DNA of 64,000 nt from the NCBI GenBank assembly GCA_907165275.2, contig OU015649.1, positions 9,516,001 through 9,580,000 of the forward strand, in the 5' to 3' direction. This document shows, one piece after another, positions 35,610 to 47,300 of the stretch (its first letter is position 1; each line of letters begins with the position of its first letter). This DNA is from Zygaena filipendulae (Eukaryota; Arthropoda; Insecta; Lepidoptera; Zygaenidae). The position numbers and the translations under genes were made by a program. A model generated the notes under the pieces. That model was not told where the DNA came from. It saw only the letters and a program-made list of their open reading frames with translations, and made no database searches.

Positions 35610-35771
35610 CTAAAATGACGCGCACGACTACTTTAATAGCAGTTTTAGATGTGCGGGATCATGTATCAGATAATATCTATTTAATAGTGTGAGTGCGGCG
35701 ACAGTATTGCACACTTGTGATGAATATAGTGTGCGTGTGCGTATACCCGATGGAGGGGCGCGTCATTTTAG
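35610..35771. mobile_element. MITE with CTAAAATGACGCGC terminal repeats, copy 1
   Basis: The left end CTAAAATGACGCGC (35610-35623) and right end GCGCGTCATTTTAG (35758-35771) are exact inverted repeats. Copy 2 lies inverted at 36537-36728. Confidence 0.6.
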
Positions 35772-36311
35772 CTTAGATGATCTCTACCATAATATATAAA
35801 GCTTGTAAGAAGAAAAATGTCAGACCGACGAAGAGACATTATTATGATAATAATTTGTTACCCAGCTGAAATAAATTCAATGTGAAACTAGCCAGTTGTA
35901 AGCTCTTTTGAATAAACAGGATTGCCTATATCTCATTGCTATATCTACAGAACTTGGCACCGATTAGTACTTTATTTTTTTACATCTTAATACTTTTGTA
36001 GGTGAAACAGGACCTGCAGGCATGCGAATATTCTCTATATTGAACTCAGCTCCTACTTAAGTAAGTATAAGTAGGTACACATTTGTTTTTGATTACCTAT
36101 TAATTTACATTTCAGATAAGTGGGTCATTAATTGGTCAATACTGGCTAGATTACAGTCCGAGCTGAAGGGTGCAATGGATGTCAGATTTTAATAAGTACC
36201 AACCCACACACGATTCTTACATTGTTAAAAAAAAACTAAACTATAAAAAACTTGAAAAAACCAGTGGGTTAGTAATATGTAGTTATACTGCACTAGACAA
36301 TAGGTACCTAC

Positions 36312-36510
36312 TTATATTATAAAGAGGAAAGGTTTGTATTTTTGTTCGTTTGTTTTTTACGATTTTACTCAAAAACTACTAAACCGATTTTAAAAATTGT
36401 TTCACCATTATAATTCTATACAATTCCTAATTAACATAGGCTAAATTGTAACCCGGAATTCCCGCGGACACTCCGGAATTACCGCGGGTGAAACCGTGGG
36501 GGACAGCTAG
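36312..36510 (+). mobile_element. Helitron-like element, plus orientation
   Basis: TATAAAGAGGAAAGGTTTG at the start; CCGCGGGTGAAACC hairpin and CTAG (36507-36510) before a T. It is the same subfamily as 49425-49600. Confidence 0.55.
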
Positions 36511-36536
36511 TGTAATATAGGTATAACTTGTTAAAA

Positions 36537-36728
36537 CTAAAATGACGCGCCCCTCCATCGGGTATACGCACACGTACAACCGTTAAAATATCGATACGAC
36601 ACGGTCTGTCTATTCATCACAAGTGCGCAATACTGTCGCTGCACTCACTGCACTATTAAAGAGGTTATTACCCATACATGATATCGCACATCTAAAACTG
36701 CTAATTGTAGTGGGGCACGTTATTTTAG
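36537..36728. mobile_element. MITE with CTAAAATGACGCGC terminal repeats, copy 2 (inverted)
   Basis: Left end CTAAAATGACGCGC (36537-36550); right end slightly decayed (CACGTTATTTTAG). Internal sequence is the reverse complement of copy 1. Confidence 0.55.
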
Positions 36729-37132
36729 TTTAGACAATCTATACATAGAATAGGGAGCACGCTTGTTTAATAAGCTGCATTATGAACATAACTGCATTAT
36801 AAATGTATTTTTTTTATTTTCTGACAAAATAATTTATTTTATTACTAGGTACCCAATAGAAAAAGTTCCGTTGGTTACGTGGTTTGCATTATGCATACAA
36901 GACACAAGTAATACAAGTATACCTAATAGAGTGCGCCAACGGCCAAATCCTATATCAAAAAGTAAAAACCCCAGCACTCATTGGTCTGCGATGTCAGCCC
37001 GAGAAAAAATTATTTATCAGATCATAATATACCTACGATCAAATCATTGCCTACGATACAAGCTCTCGTTTATATACATCGAAAAAAATCGAGGTATTTT
37101 TTGATATAATATCTAATTATTATCAATTTTAC

Positions 37133-37399
37133 ATCGATGTCGCCGTGATACCTACATCATTTATCGAAAACAACATCGATAGGTACCTATGTACCAATAT
37201 TATTTTTTGTAAATTTAGTATTTACATCTCTATCTCTCTAGTTTGTAAACCGTACGATAATAATTATCGTACACATACGATAATTTGCTGCGTACGTAAA
37301 ATAGCATATTTTTTATCGTAAATTATACATTATCAATATTAATTTTGATCACAAATTAATAATTAACTATCGATATTATAAGTATTTCGATAAATCGAT
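37133..37399 (+). promoter_or_regulatory. ATCGAT-rich region upstream of VPS52, with a DRE match
   Basis: ATCGAT occurs at 37133, 37175, 37369 and 37394. The third is a full TATCGATA (37368-37375), the DRE motif bound by DREF at insect housekeeping promoters. It lies 262 bp before the VPS52 start codon. Binding is inferred. Confidence 0.4.
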
Positions 37400-37636
37400 A
37401 TTTTATCAACAGCCCTAGTGTTGTCAAATGCCAACTGCCAAGTAAAAAACAACAACATTCAAGTTTTACAAGTACCAACCAGCATTCAACTGTGTCTTAA
37501 ATAAGTAATATTTATTTCTAATCTTTTATAATGCCTAGTATTTCATTGGAAATAAAGTAATTCTTGTAACTCTAATTGTAACTAATTTTAGAAAGTTGCT
37601 TAACTGCTTGAAAATTACCACAAATAACAATTCAAA

Positions 37637-40600
37637 ATGACTCAATCTCCGTCGCCTGATTTGTCGCCTGATATTTCTGACATGAAAGAAGTTCTGGATA
37701 AAAATCTGGAAGACTATGAAATACAAGAAGTTCTACGCAAAGGAACAGACCTAAGGGAGTACGCTTTACAAATTGATAAAGGCATCAAAGAAGCTGAAAG
37801 GAATTCAGTCGCAGATTACATAAAGGAGAGTGATAACATCAGCTCCCTTCACAACCAGATCGAAGAGTGCGACGGTATTCTTGAACGAATGGAGAGTATG
37901 CTAATGGTGTTTCAGGTTGGTAAGAAGCCTATCTAAATTTAGGTACAGCTTTAAATTCACTCTTGTGAGAGAGGGCTAGGATCTTTTTCTAAAACACGCT
38001 TTCAATTAATCAAACCTTCCTAAAACCAGAGACGAATAGTTTTCCAATAGAAACTCGCTTCTCATGCCCCTATTAAATTTGGGAATATATTTTTTTTTTA
38101 ATCCTTTCCATACTTTGAAAACAATCCGTGATACTTGTAGAAAAGTAACAGATCTAACAAATCATAAAATTTACAGGGCAGTAATTTCAAATAATCATAT
38201 TAGTTTTTTCAACATAACATTTTTACACTAAATATGTAATTATGAAACTTGACATACAAGTGAAAAATAGAGTAGTTTTTAAACGGAATAAAAATATTAA
38301 ATAATTATTACACAATTTTCTAGAAAAATCAAATGCTTTATTTTCTTCTCAAAACCGTCATTATTCTACATCTACAATCATAACAAAGCATGTTTTGAAA
38401 ATTGGATTGACACAACACACTCTCACTCAGAAATTCATTTCTCCTCTCTTACAGAATGATTTGGGAAGTATTAGTAATGAAATTATCAGTCTCCAAAAAC
38501 GTTCAGTAAATATGTCAGTACAATTATCCAATAGGCAAGTTCTTAAAGGGCCTCTATCATCATTTATTGAGGATATGGCTGTTTCAGAAACATTAATTTT
38601 GTAAGTTTATATACGATTTTAAACCTTTTTAACTCAAAAGTTTTGTGCGTACTATTTATATACATGTATCAACTTATCAAACAAGTTCTTCTTCATTTTC
38701 AGTGCAATCACTAACGTTCCTGTGACAGATAAAGAATTCATGGTACAATTGGCAATTTTAAACCAAAAATTAAATTTTGTGAAAGAGCAAGATTTTAAAG
38801 AAACAAAAGCTTGTCACGATGTCAAAGATGTTTTGGAGAAACTAAAAATAAAATCTGTTTCAAAAATAAGAACCTATATTTTGGAACAAATCTATAAATT
38901 TCGCAAACCAATGGCAAATTATCAGATACCTCAAAATGCAATGCTGAAATATAAATTTTTCTTTGAATTCATATTAGCCAATGAAAGAAATGTTGCTCAA
39001 GAAATATGTAATGAATACATTGATACACTAAGCAAAGTTTATTACTCATATTTCAAATCCTATGCATCAAGATTAGACAAACTAAAATATGAAGAGGCCC
39101 CCACTAAAGATGACCTAATGGGAATAGAAGATGGCTCAAAAGGAGGATTCTTTCAAAAATCTAATTTAAAAAATAAAAGTACAATATTTACTATTGGAAA
39201 CCGTGGTGATGTTCTAGCACAAGAACTTGAAGCTCCAATAATAGTACCTCATGTACAACAAAAGACTAAGGTACATCTATACATATAAAATGCTTTGTCC
39301 TGAATGACTGACTGACGGATCAACAAACAGACTAAATCGCTGATTGTAGAGACCTGAAACTTAGCGGATGTGTTCTTTGTAAGACGTAGGCATCTGATAA
39401 GAAAGGATTTTTGAAAATTCAACACCTAAAAGCCTGTCCAGATGACGCGTTTTACGCGCGAGTCTAGAACCAAGCAAGCGTTTTACGCGCGGGAGCATCT
39501 GGACGGGATCTATGTGGCTCTAGTATCTCGGGAACAACGCGCGTTCTCGACTCGCGCGTAAAACGTCTCATCTGGACAGGCTCTGTATGGTTAATTCCGC
39601 GGGTACTTCGAAATTAGCGCGGGTAAAACCGCATGGGCCGGCTAGTACTATTATAAAAATTTAAAAACTTGATCCTCAAGTAGGTACTAAAACAAGTACC
39701 TACTAACAAACTAAAAAAATCAAATCTTTCCTCTTTATTATAATATTATAGATTTGTGTTTTCCTGGACTTTGTCCTGCCGGGCTAAGATGCGCAACACG
39801 ATAAAATTTTATCGAGCCAATTTATCGATTCTCGTCGACATATTGTATGGCTTTGTCGACGAGAATCGATAAAATGGCTCGATAAAATAAGATGCGCGCC
39901 ACGATATGTTTATCGAACGAAAGATAAAATTGTCGACACGACAAATATTTGTGGGCGTCCAAGCAAAAAAGTGCAGTAGTGGGGTATTGAGTTAAGACTA
40001 GATTCCGTTAAACATTTTTTACCACTGGTAGACAAAACGATATAATATGTCGACGAGAATCGATAAAATGGCTCGATAAAATTTTATCGCGCTGCGCATC
40101 CTAGCTCGGCTGGACGAAAACGATAACACCTGTCTGATAATAATTCTGACTGCTTCTGGCCCATACTGAGCTTAAAGACTTTTTTAATACAGTTGCTCAA
40201 AAAGTGGCGTATTGCAGGGACGTTTAGCGTTCGGGATGTGGGCTATTACATACTCGAGCTTTTTGTTTACCTTTCCCGAACTCGTGCGTTCTCTTTGCCA
40301 ACTGTCAAAATGGCGACACGACTTTGACACACTTTTTGCATTGCGAAACGTAGGTTTCGCATTACTAATACGACTAGCGCCATCTCTTGATCACAGTTGG
40401 AACTTAGTTGAGTTTGTTGTGTTTTTGATATTTTATTAAATTGCTTAATTTTTTCGTAAGTGTATTAAAAATAGTTGTTCAGTACACGTGCGGAACCGTC
40501 ATTGCAACTAGTTCCGACTGTCAATCCTCACCTTCGGCTGCGCCTCGGCTCGGGTAGACATTTGTCGGAACTCTTTGCAATGACAGGCTTTCCGCACTTA

Positions 40601-42862
40601 TAATGAAATATACTATTTTTGTATCATTCTGCTGTTGTCTTGTGTTTAAAATAAAAACCTTTCTTTTTTTGTACTTACCTTATTTCTGCCTCGATATATT
40701 GATGAAAATATTTATCAAGTAATAACTTCCATTTTCAGTACTCTTATGAAGCATTATTTAGAAGCCTGCAATATGCACTAGTTGATAATGGCTGCAGAGA
40801 ATATTTGTTTACAACTGAATTTTTTCATGTCAAGGGGAGCCATGCTCAAGAACTATTTGATAGAATTCTTGGAAAAACCCTGTCATTGCTTGTGGTAACT
40901 AGTTATATATTATATACAACGTGTTAATGAATTAACTAAAAACCTGATACACCCCATTTAAAAAAATAAACAATAATATGATAAAAATATATTTTATGTC
41001 GAAAAAAATTATACTTTAAAAGTTATTCAACATTAATTTGGAGGTGACCTATCTACGAAATTCCAAGCACTACGCCCGCGTCTACCGGTTCGAATTTTTT
41101 TGCTGCGGGCGGCGTACGCTTCAAATATTGTATTATAAATAATTTAGACATGGGCTAGTAAAAATGAAAAAATATAACCTATATTAAAACCTATTAAAAC
41201 ATAGTGCGATCGATTCGCTAGTTGATTCTGAGCAAACTACTTTCTAGTTTTCAGTTAATTCATTAACACGTTGTAAATCGCTGCTTTGTATGAATAATCA
41301 CAATCCAAAAAAAGCTAATTTTACATTAAAGTTGTGTAGTAGTTTTACAGTATGCTTTTTGTAATTTTTTAAATATTGAAGATTACAAGCAAACAATGTG
41401 TACATCAAAAGGGCAGTCATTAACGTCTTTCTGATGGGCGATGGGCACTTCTTTTAAAACCGTGATTCCAAAATTTTGGATTGTGTGGTTATTCACGCAA
41501 ATCGCTGCTATTCATGCAATGGCAATAAAAATAATAAAGCAGTAAATTGGAACAATTTTTCAGAAATTAACAAACTAATAATTTATTTTTATTACAGAAA
41601 AATGTGGAAAATTATGTGGCTGAATGCTATGATTGTTTAGCACTATTCCTGTGCATTCAGCTTATAAATAGATATAGATGGATGTGTCACAAGAGAGCAG
41701 TGGGTGCTTTGGACAGGTGAATAACAAACCTACAGCCACATTTCATTTCATTTATTTATTTGCTTAACATGGTTATAATATATATGTGTACAGTGTTGTA
41801 AGACCACAATAATTAAAAGGTATAAACAAAACACGTTATAATATTATTTGCATGTTTTAGCTACTGGGACTCGTTACACAGTGCACTGTGGCCAAGATTA
41901 GAGTATGTGCTGAAGTTAAACATTCAAAGTGTAAGAGAATGTGATCCCGCCAAACTGTCCAATAAAGAATTAGGGCCACATTATGTAAGTTTCACCTATT
42001 CTTCTTATACAGGTAACCCGAAATTACCACTTATTAACAAAATTAGTAGATGCAAATATTAACAGCTTCATGGAGGATTCTTTCTCCTCTGCCCTAACAG
42101 CCCTACATATCTATGCTAAGTTTGATATGGTATTTATGACAGATGTGACATACTTGCCATTAACAAAAAAATATTAGTAAAATTTCAACACTTGCAAAAC
42201 TTCATAAAACTTATAATATTAATTGATTACAGATAACCCGTAGATATGCAGAATTCTCAGCTGCAATGTTAAGTTTAAGCGAACAATTTCCCTCTGAGGA
42301 GCTCAGTAACCTCTTATTAGCTTTACAAGATGAGGTGCATTGCTTTTTACTGAAAATGGCAGCGGAATTTCCTCAGAGAATCCAACAATTGATATTCTTG
42401 ATAAACAACTATGACATGGTTCTAAGCATACTAATGGAGAGAACACGTGATAACACGAAAGAAGCGGAAAGCTTCAGGGATCAGTTACAGGCAAGGAGTG
42501 CAGAATATGTGGAAGAGATATTGAGCCCTCATTTTGGAGGATTGATGCAGTTTGTTAAAGAGGGTGAACAGATAGTAGAAAGTGACAAAAAAGCTCAATT
42601 AGCAAACTTAGAGCGAAAGAGTCTGTCTTTAGTAGCTTCATTCACTGCTGGATGGAAGCAAAGCCTTGAGGAAATCCATAGAGAAGTGCTCGTATCATTC
42701 CCTAACTTAGTCACTGGTTCAGGGTTGCTGCAGATGGCTCTTACAAATTTTGTCCAGTATTATCACAAGTTTGTTAAGTTACTGACTCCAAATGCTCGAA
42801 CCCAACTCGTAAATATTCATGTTATTATGGTAGAAATAAAAAAATATAAGACCAATTATTAG
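37637..42862 (+). CDS. Vps52: VPS52, GARP/EARP tethering complex subunit (seven exons)
   Basis: Coding exons are 37637-37915, 38455-38600, 38703-39270, 40739-40894, 41598-41716, 41861-41984 and 42233-42862; all junctions are GT..AG and phases agree, giving 673 residues against about 720 in vertebrates. Family blocks are clear: ISSLHNQIEECDGILERMES near the N-terminus, SFRKPM-type sequence FRKPMANYQIP, KDDLMGIEDGSKGGFF, NRGDVLAQELEAPIIVPH, ITRRYAEFSAA, FLINNYDMVLSILMER, LSPHFGGLMQFVKEGE, and a VNIHVIMVEIKKYK end. VPS52 is the core subunit of GARP and EARP, which tether endosome-derived vesicles at the trans-Golgi network and recycling endosomes. The N-terminal coiled coil carries the subunit contacts. 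The start is the first ATG of an open frame preceded by a DRE-bearing upstream region. Introns 3 and 4 are filled with small mobile elements. Confidence 0.95.
39276..39645 (+). mobile_element. Helitron-like element at the VPS52 intron 3 donor, with nested MITE
   Basis: TC start at 39276 after an A, only five bases inside the intron (donor GT at 39271). It ends CTAG (39642-39645) before a T. The body matches 50912-51153, interrupted by the MITE at 39432-39581. Confidence 0.65.
39432..39581. mobile_element. 150-bp MITE with about 33-bp TIRs, nested
   Basis: Left GCCTGTCCAGATGACGCG and right end, read inward, GCCTGTCCAGATGAGACG; both continue TTTTACGCGCGAGTC. No clear target duplication is seen, and some host Helitron sequence is missing at the site. 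Confidence 0.6.
39765..40130. repeat. Foldback element with about 80-bp TIRs
   Basis: The arms share GATGCGCA, GATAAAATTTTATCGAGCC and ATCGATTCTCGTCGACATA in inverted order, with a further partial copy in the middle (about 39850-39900). It lies in VPS52 intron 3. Confidence 0.6.
40488..40600. repeat. Compact foldback element in VPS52 intron 3
   Basis: GTGCGGAACCGTCATTGCAA and its partial reverse complement (TTGCAATGACAGGCTTTCCGCAC) bracket about 113 bp. Confidence 0.5.
40917..41273. mobile_element. MITE with TA target duplication in VPS52 intron 4
   Basis: TIR CAACGTGTTAATGAATTAAC at the left and its reverse complement at the right, each flanked by TA. The TA duplication suggests a Tc1/mariner-type origin. 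No transposase is present. Confidence 0.6.
41286..41498. mobile_element. MITE-like element between 11-bp direct repeats, VPS52 intron 4
   Basis: Inverted ends TTGTATGAATAATCACAATCC and its partner (GGATTGTGTGGTTATTCACGC) lie between AAATCGCTGCT direct repeats (41275-41285 and 41499-41509). Eleven bp is an unusual duplication length, so the boundaries may differ. Confidence 0.45.
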
Positions 42863-42891
42863 GGAATGTATTTAAAAATATTTATATTTAG

Positions 42892-42897
42892 ATTAAA
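42892..42897 (+). terminator. VPS52 poly(A) signal, ATTAAA variant
   Basis: ATTAAA lies 30 nt after the stop codon, giving a very short 3'UTR that ends just before the Helitron at 42916. Confidence 0.4.
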
Positions 42898-42915
42898 AAT
42901 TGAATTACATATATA

Positions 42916-43343
42916 CTAGCTGTCCGCCGCGATTTCATCCGCGGTAATTTCGGAGTTCCCGCGGGAATTCCGGGATAAAAACTATCCTATCTCTTAAGTT
43001 GGACCAAATGGACATAGATAAGCAATAGTGTGTTAACCCACACTGGAGAAATTTTGAGTAAATTAAAGTTTTAAAATTATAGCGCCAATTCGTGTAAACA
43101 TTTTTTATGCGCAATATTTAGTTACATATTTAACAATGTAATAAGGTAAACTCAAAATTAAAAAACGTTCTCTGCCTCTCAATAAATCGTTCTGAATCAA
43201 TAACTTCATTTTGTGGGTTAACATGTTATTGCTTATCTGCGTCCAAATACAACATAGTGACCAAATTTCATCATGATCGATTCAGTAGTTTCGGAGTCCA
43301 TCGCGGACAAACATCGTGACACGTGATTTATATAATATTAAGA
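42916..43343 (-). mobile_element. Helitron-like element downstream of VPS52, with nested MITE
   Basis: CTAG (42916-42919) after an A; minus-strand 5' end TCTTAATATTATATAAATC ends at 43343 before a T. A MITE is inserted at 43010-43244. Confidence 0.65.
43010..43244. mobile_element. 235-bp MITE with AAAT duplication, nested
   Basis: About 33-bp TIRs with AGATAAGCAATA and TGTTAACCCACA in common; AAAT flanks it on both sides (43006-43009 and 43245-43248). Confidence 0.6.
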
Positions 43344-43359
43344 TTTATTAACGTCCAAC

Positions 43360-43468
43360 GGCTGCACTCAAGAGTCGTTTTAATGTTTGAATGATTTTAA
43401 GTAAAGATTTAAAAAAAAAAAATGCCGCACTGACGTTAATTTAACCATTAAAACGACTGAGTACGGCC
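43360..43468. repeat. Short foldback of the GAGTCG MITE family
   Basis: GGCTGCACTCAAGAGTCG at the left and CGACTGAGTACGGCC at the right, with a TTTTAATG/CATTAAAA extension, pair across about 110 bp. Confidence 0.45.
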
Positions 43469-43683
43469 GCGGCCGCAAGACTATATTCTTATTTTAGCAG
43501 CAATGATATAGTTTTTTATGTTTCACTCAAAATTCATATTCTATGGAAATGTAATTCGAAAAGTGGTGTAGGAACCAATTTTCATTGATTGTGATTGAAT
43601 AAACGCTAATTCGTACTTGAACCTATGACATAAACTGTTTTTAAAAAAACATCGAGAAGTACCTACCTATACTACTTTTTTAG

Positions 43684-43938
43684 GGATTCAGCGAGATGGA
43701 ACCCCACACATCCAACGAGTCCTTGCCGGTGGCTGAACAAATGAAAATGTCGCCTCTCCTAGAATCAAAAAAGCTAATTTCCAGGGAAGGCGACATCCCA
43801 TTGGTCACCCAGGACTCTAGATTTATCCCCAGCAGACTTCTTTCTGTCCAAAAACCAAAGACACTAGAAGGAATATTTATGTTGCGATCTCGAGGTCTCT
43901 TTACCGACGACTCTTCGAGAATTTTGGCAAGCAGGTAA
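43684..43938 (+). CDS. Orphan open exon or small gene of unknown function
   Basis: An acceptor-like CTACTTTTTTAG precedes 43684; an ATG at 43696 opens an 80-codon frame ending TAA at 43936-43938, and a good donor (AGCAG/GTAAGG) lies at 43934/43935. The predicted protein is mixed in composition (MEPHTSNESLPV.. to ..RILASR) with no domain I recognise. It could be a single small gene, or an internal exon whose partners are not visible. No AATAAA follows closely. It lies between the convergent 3' ends of VPS52 and the large minus-strand gene. Confidence 0.3.
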   Translation, partial: GFSEMEPHTSNESLPVAEQMKMSPLLESKKLISREGDIPLVTQDSRFIPSRLLSVQKPKTLEGIFMLRSRGLFTDDSSRILASR

Positions 43939-44326
43939 GGTAGGTAGGTCTACTCGCTTAGAAGAGTGCAAAAACCTGGACAGTGGTCGTTGACATGATG
44001 TTATTTTCAAAATGTTGAAAAACAATATTTACGTTTTTTTAAATGTTAACAAATTCACCTCGTAATACGATACGAGTAGGTAAATTTTCTCTCGCGGAGA
44101 AGACAGAGTAGCGGTTGTTTTAAATAACTTATTTGATGTTAAATATTTAAATAATACGTAACCCTTTATCCTGATTGGACAAAAAGTTGGGCCTATACAA
44201 ACTAAACGAGGAACCTCACAGGATTACATGGTATAGTACCAATTATAAAACATATAGACACATCCATAAACTAATGTATTTTACAAATATTATATTTACA
44301 ATTGTTTTAACATCACAGCTGTTACA

Positions 44327-44332
44327 TTTATT
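44327..44332 (-). terminator. Poly(A) signal of the large coiled-coil gene
   Basis: TTTATT on plus is AATAAA on minus, 50 nt after the stop codon. Confidence 0.5.
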
Positions 44333-44381
44333 TACATCCTCATAAAATGAATTTTCATGTACGAGGTTAAGACGTTCATGT

Positions 44382-47300
44382 CTATAAACCAGACAATGAC
44401 ATTTTTGACAAAATTATTCGCCAAGATTTGAATGGCTTTTCTCTTATATATCCCCGTATCAACTCTTCGAGTTCCGGAGATATCCTTTGCGGACTCCAAG
44501 ACAGTAGTGTTTGTATTACTTTATTTTGATTGTGTTTGCTCAAGTAGAGTAAACTTGTTATAATAGCTTCTTGTATGGATTCCGAAGCTGGAAAAGAATA
44601 CAAAAATTAACCAGGGTCCTGGCTAGTTTTAGAACTTAACAGAGAGAAACTAAAACAGGTTTTTGTCAAATTAGCAAAAAATGCCAAATAATTGATTACT
44701 ATACTTACGACTCTGGTTAAATGTATCCATCAACTGGTTCATAACAACCTCGCAGTGCACTTTCATGAAATTGGGAAAAGGCTTTAATAAAGGACCCAGA
44801 ATCGATATACAGAAGTGTTTCATCCTCTCTACCACGTCTTCTCTTTCAATTAAAGGGTGCAGTAGATTCTTAACAATATTTTTAAAACACCACTCTGGAC
44901 CTCTGCGCTTCGAAATTATTATAAAAGCCATCCGCAACATTTTTCTTTGTAAAGGATTGTCTGTAACGAATTTCAATAGTAATGAAAAATTATTAGCAAT
45001 AAGTTTAAATAGTCCTATAAATAATTAACATCAGCAATAATTTATTTATTTATTTATTTATTTAAACTTTATGCACATCATGGTACAAAAGGTAATTGTG
45101 AATATTGATTTTTTTTTTATCTATGTGACTAGCTTCAGAACGGCTGAACCATCATAACTTTAAGTCCAGGACATAATACAGGGTATTTTTTATTACGGAG
45201 TTCCCAAGGGAATCCCAAAATTCACACGAGTAAAACTACATAAAACGGCAAGTAAAACTACATAAAACAGCAAGTTAAGAATAAAAAAGATCTTACACAC
45301 CTCTCATCTCTAAAATTGAACTCTTCAAAGTGTCGAGAATTCGTTTTTCAGTCCATCCCGATATTTTAAATGAGTACTTCTTTTCCAATATGTTTCGAAT
45401 TTCCTGTACCCTGTTGAACCTATCTTCACATTTGTAGAAATGCAAAAGATAAACTAAACATACGACCAACGGGCATTTAGCTGAAACAAAAATAAATCAA
45501 AGTTCATGAATTCACCCCCAAAAAAAACTCAATAACAAAACTTTGTTTTAAAGTACATCAACTTCTCACCAATTCCCATATGTGCTAATGGTAAAACGTG
45601 CATCCACACTTCTAAACACTGTTTTATGAGCGGCATCGACTTGAATTGTAGACAATACATTGCGTCTAACATGAAAAGCCTCAAACGACTCTTAGCTCGG
45701 ACATATCTACACACAACGGCATAGAAATGAGACATACTTTCAATCGTATCGAAATCGGGAGCTTGATTAATTCTGAACAAACTGTATTCGACATTGACCA
45801 ATATCATATTGACAATATCGGTATCGGGCCAGAACAATTTCAGTTGCGTTATCACATATAGCAGCACTTGCTCAGATTTGGTCATGGGTGGTGCAGGCGC
45901 TGAAAACTCTCTGCTCAATAATTCTATTTTCCTCTCAGGATCCTTCAAGTACTTCATAAGACCTAGTATAAATTTTCTTTTATCCATGATTTTTATATCC
46001 TCTACCAGTTTGTCCATAGCAACTTTAGCATCTGCTGGCGATAATTCTCTTATTTGTTTAATGCTCTCTTCGATAAGATTAGATGTATTATTTACAACCG
46101 AATCTGTAAATAAATTATTATTACAATTATTTAACTAAAATGAAAAATTGAAAAACAATAATCATTATAGAACAACTTTTTAATGTAATATGTGCGTAAA
46201 CAAATACCTGGAATTTTTTTTGCAGCACATTTAACAGTTTTTCTAACATGTTTTTGTAACATTGTGCAAAATATATTTTCTTCAATTATGCGTTTGGTCG
46301 CGTTTTCTTTTAAATCGGCTGTAACTGTCTCTTTTGATGAATCCTTATGAATTTGCAAATTATTATTATCATTTTCCGAGAACATATCCAAATCACTGTA
46401 GTTGATAACTCTGTTATTAACATCTTTAACACTCACCTCCTCTTTAAATACAGTTTTCTTTTCTGCTACTATTTGAATCTCAATATTTGTTACCATTTCG
46501 CTACTTCTGTCGTTAATTGACATTGAGTTATTTGTTTTTGTATCCATTTTCGTTTCGTTCTCATTAAGACTGTGACGGGAAACAGAACTTCGCAAAATTC
46601 TTTTACATGGTATCTCGGTGATGTCTAGAGAAGCATGCCTACGTCGCTTTCTGTTTGCTTGGCACGATGGAGAAGAAAATTGTTCTTCTCTTGTATCTGA
46701 AGAGTTTGACTGTATTTTTGTTTCCTGAACTGTAGGACTTCTTATTGGAACTACTTCTTCATGTGTGTCGTTTTGTACGACACATTTTCTACGACTTCTA
46801 GTTATTATACGTTTATTAGATGAATCTAGGGACAATGATTCACTCACTTCCTCTTGAGTACTTTCACTTGATAACTCTGGCTTAGCTACATCCTCTACAA
46901 CGGTTTTAGTGTTATCACAGACTTTTGTCAATTTCCTCCGGAAATTTTGACGTGGGACATCTTCATACTTGTTTTTCAATTTTAAAGCGTTCATAACTTT
47001 TATAGCTTTTTCATAAACATCCTTATCATTTAATGTAGCTGCAGAGTCACCCTCCGTTAGTAAAGACGTTTTAATGTGAGTCACTAGCTTAGGTGGTTCC
47101 CTACGTTTAGGTTTCTTTTGTGGCGATTCAACTGTCTTAATCTTTCTTTTCGGCAAAAGTTTTCTTTTTATCTTTTCTAATTTTGTTAATTTTTTATATT
47201 TTACTGGTCTTGTGACCCTGTCCTTATTTTGTAATTCCTCATTCTCATCTATAATCAACTGGTTGTTTTTATCAATAATCATCTTATCGTTTTGATCAGT

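Noticed and set aside
46131..46207. Continuation of the 898-codon frame past 46208
   Set aside because: A CAG/GTATTTG donor at 46208/46207 and a matching acceptor at 46103 show that this part is intron.
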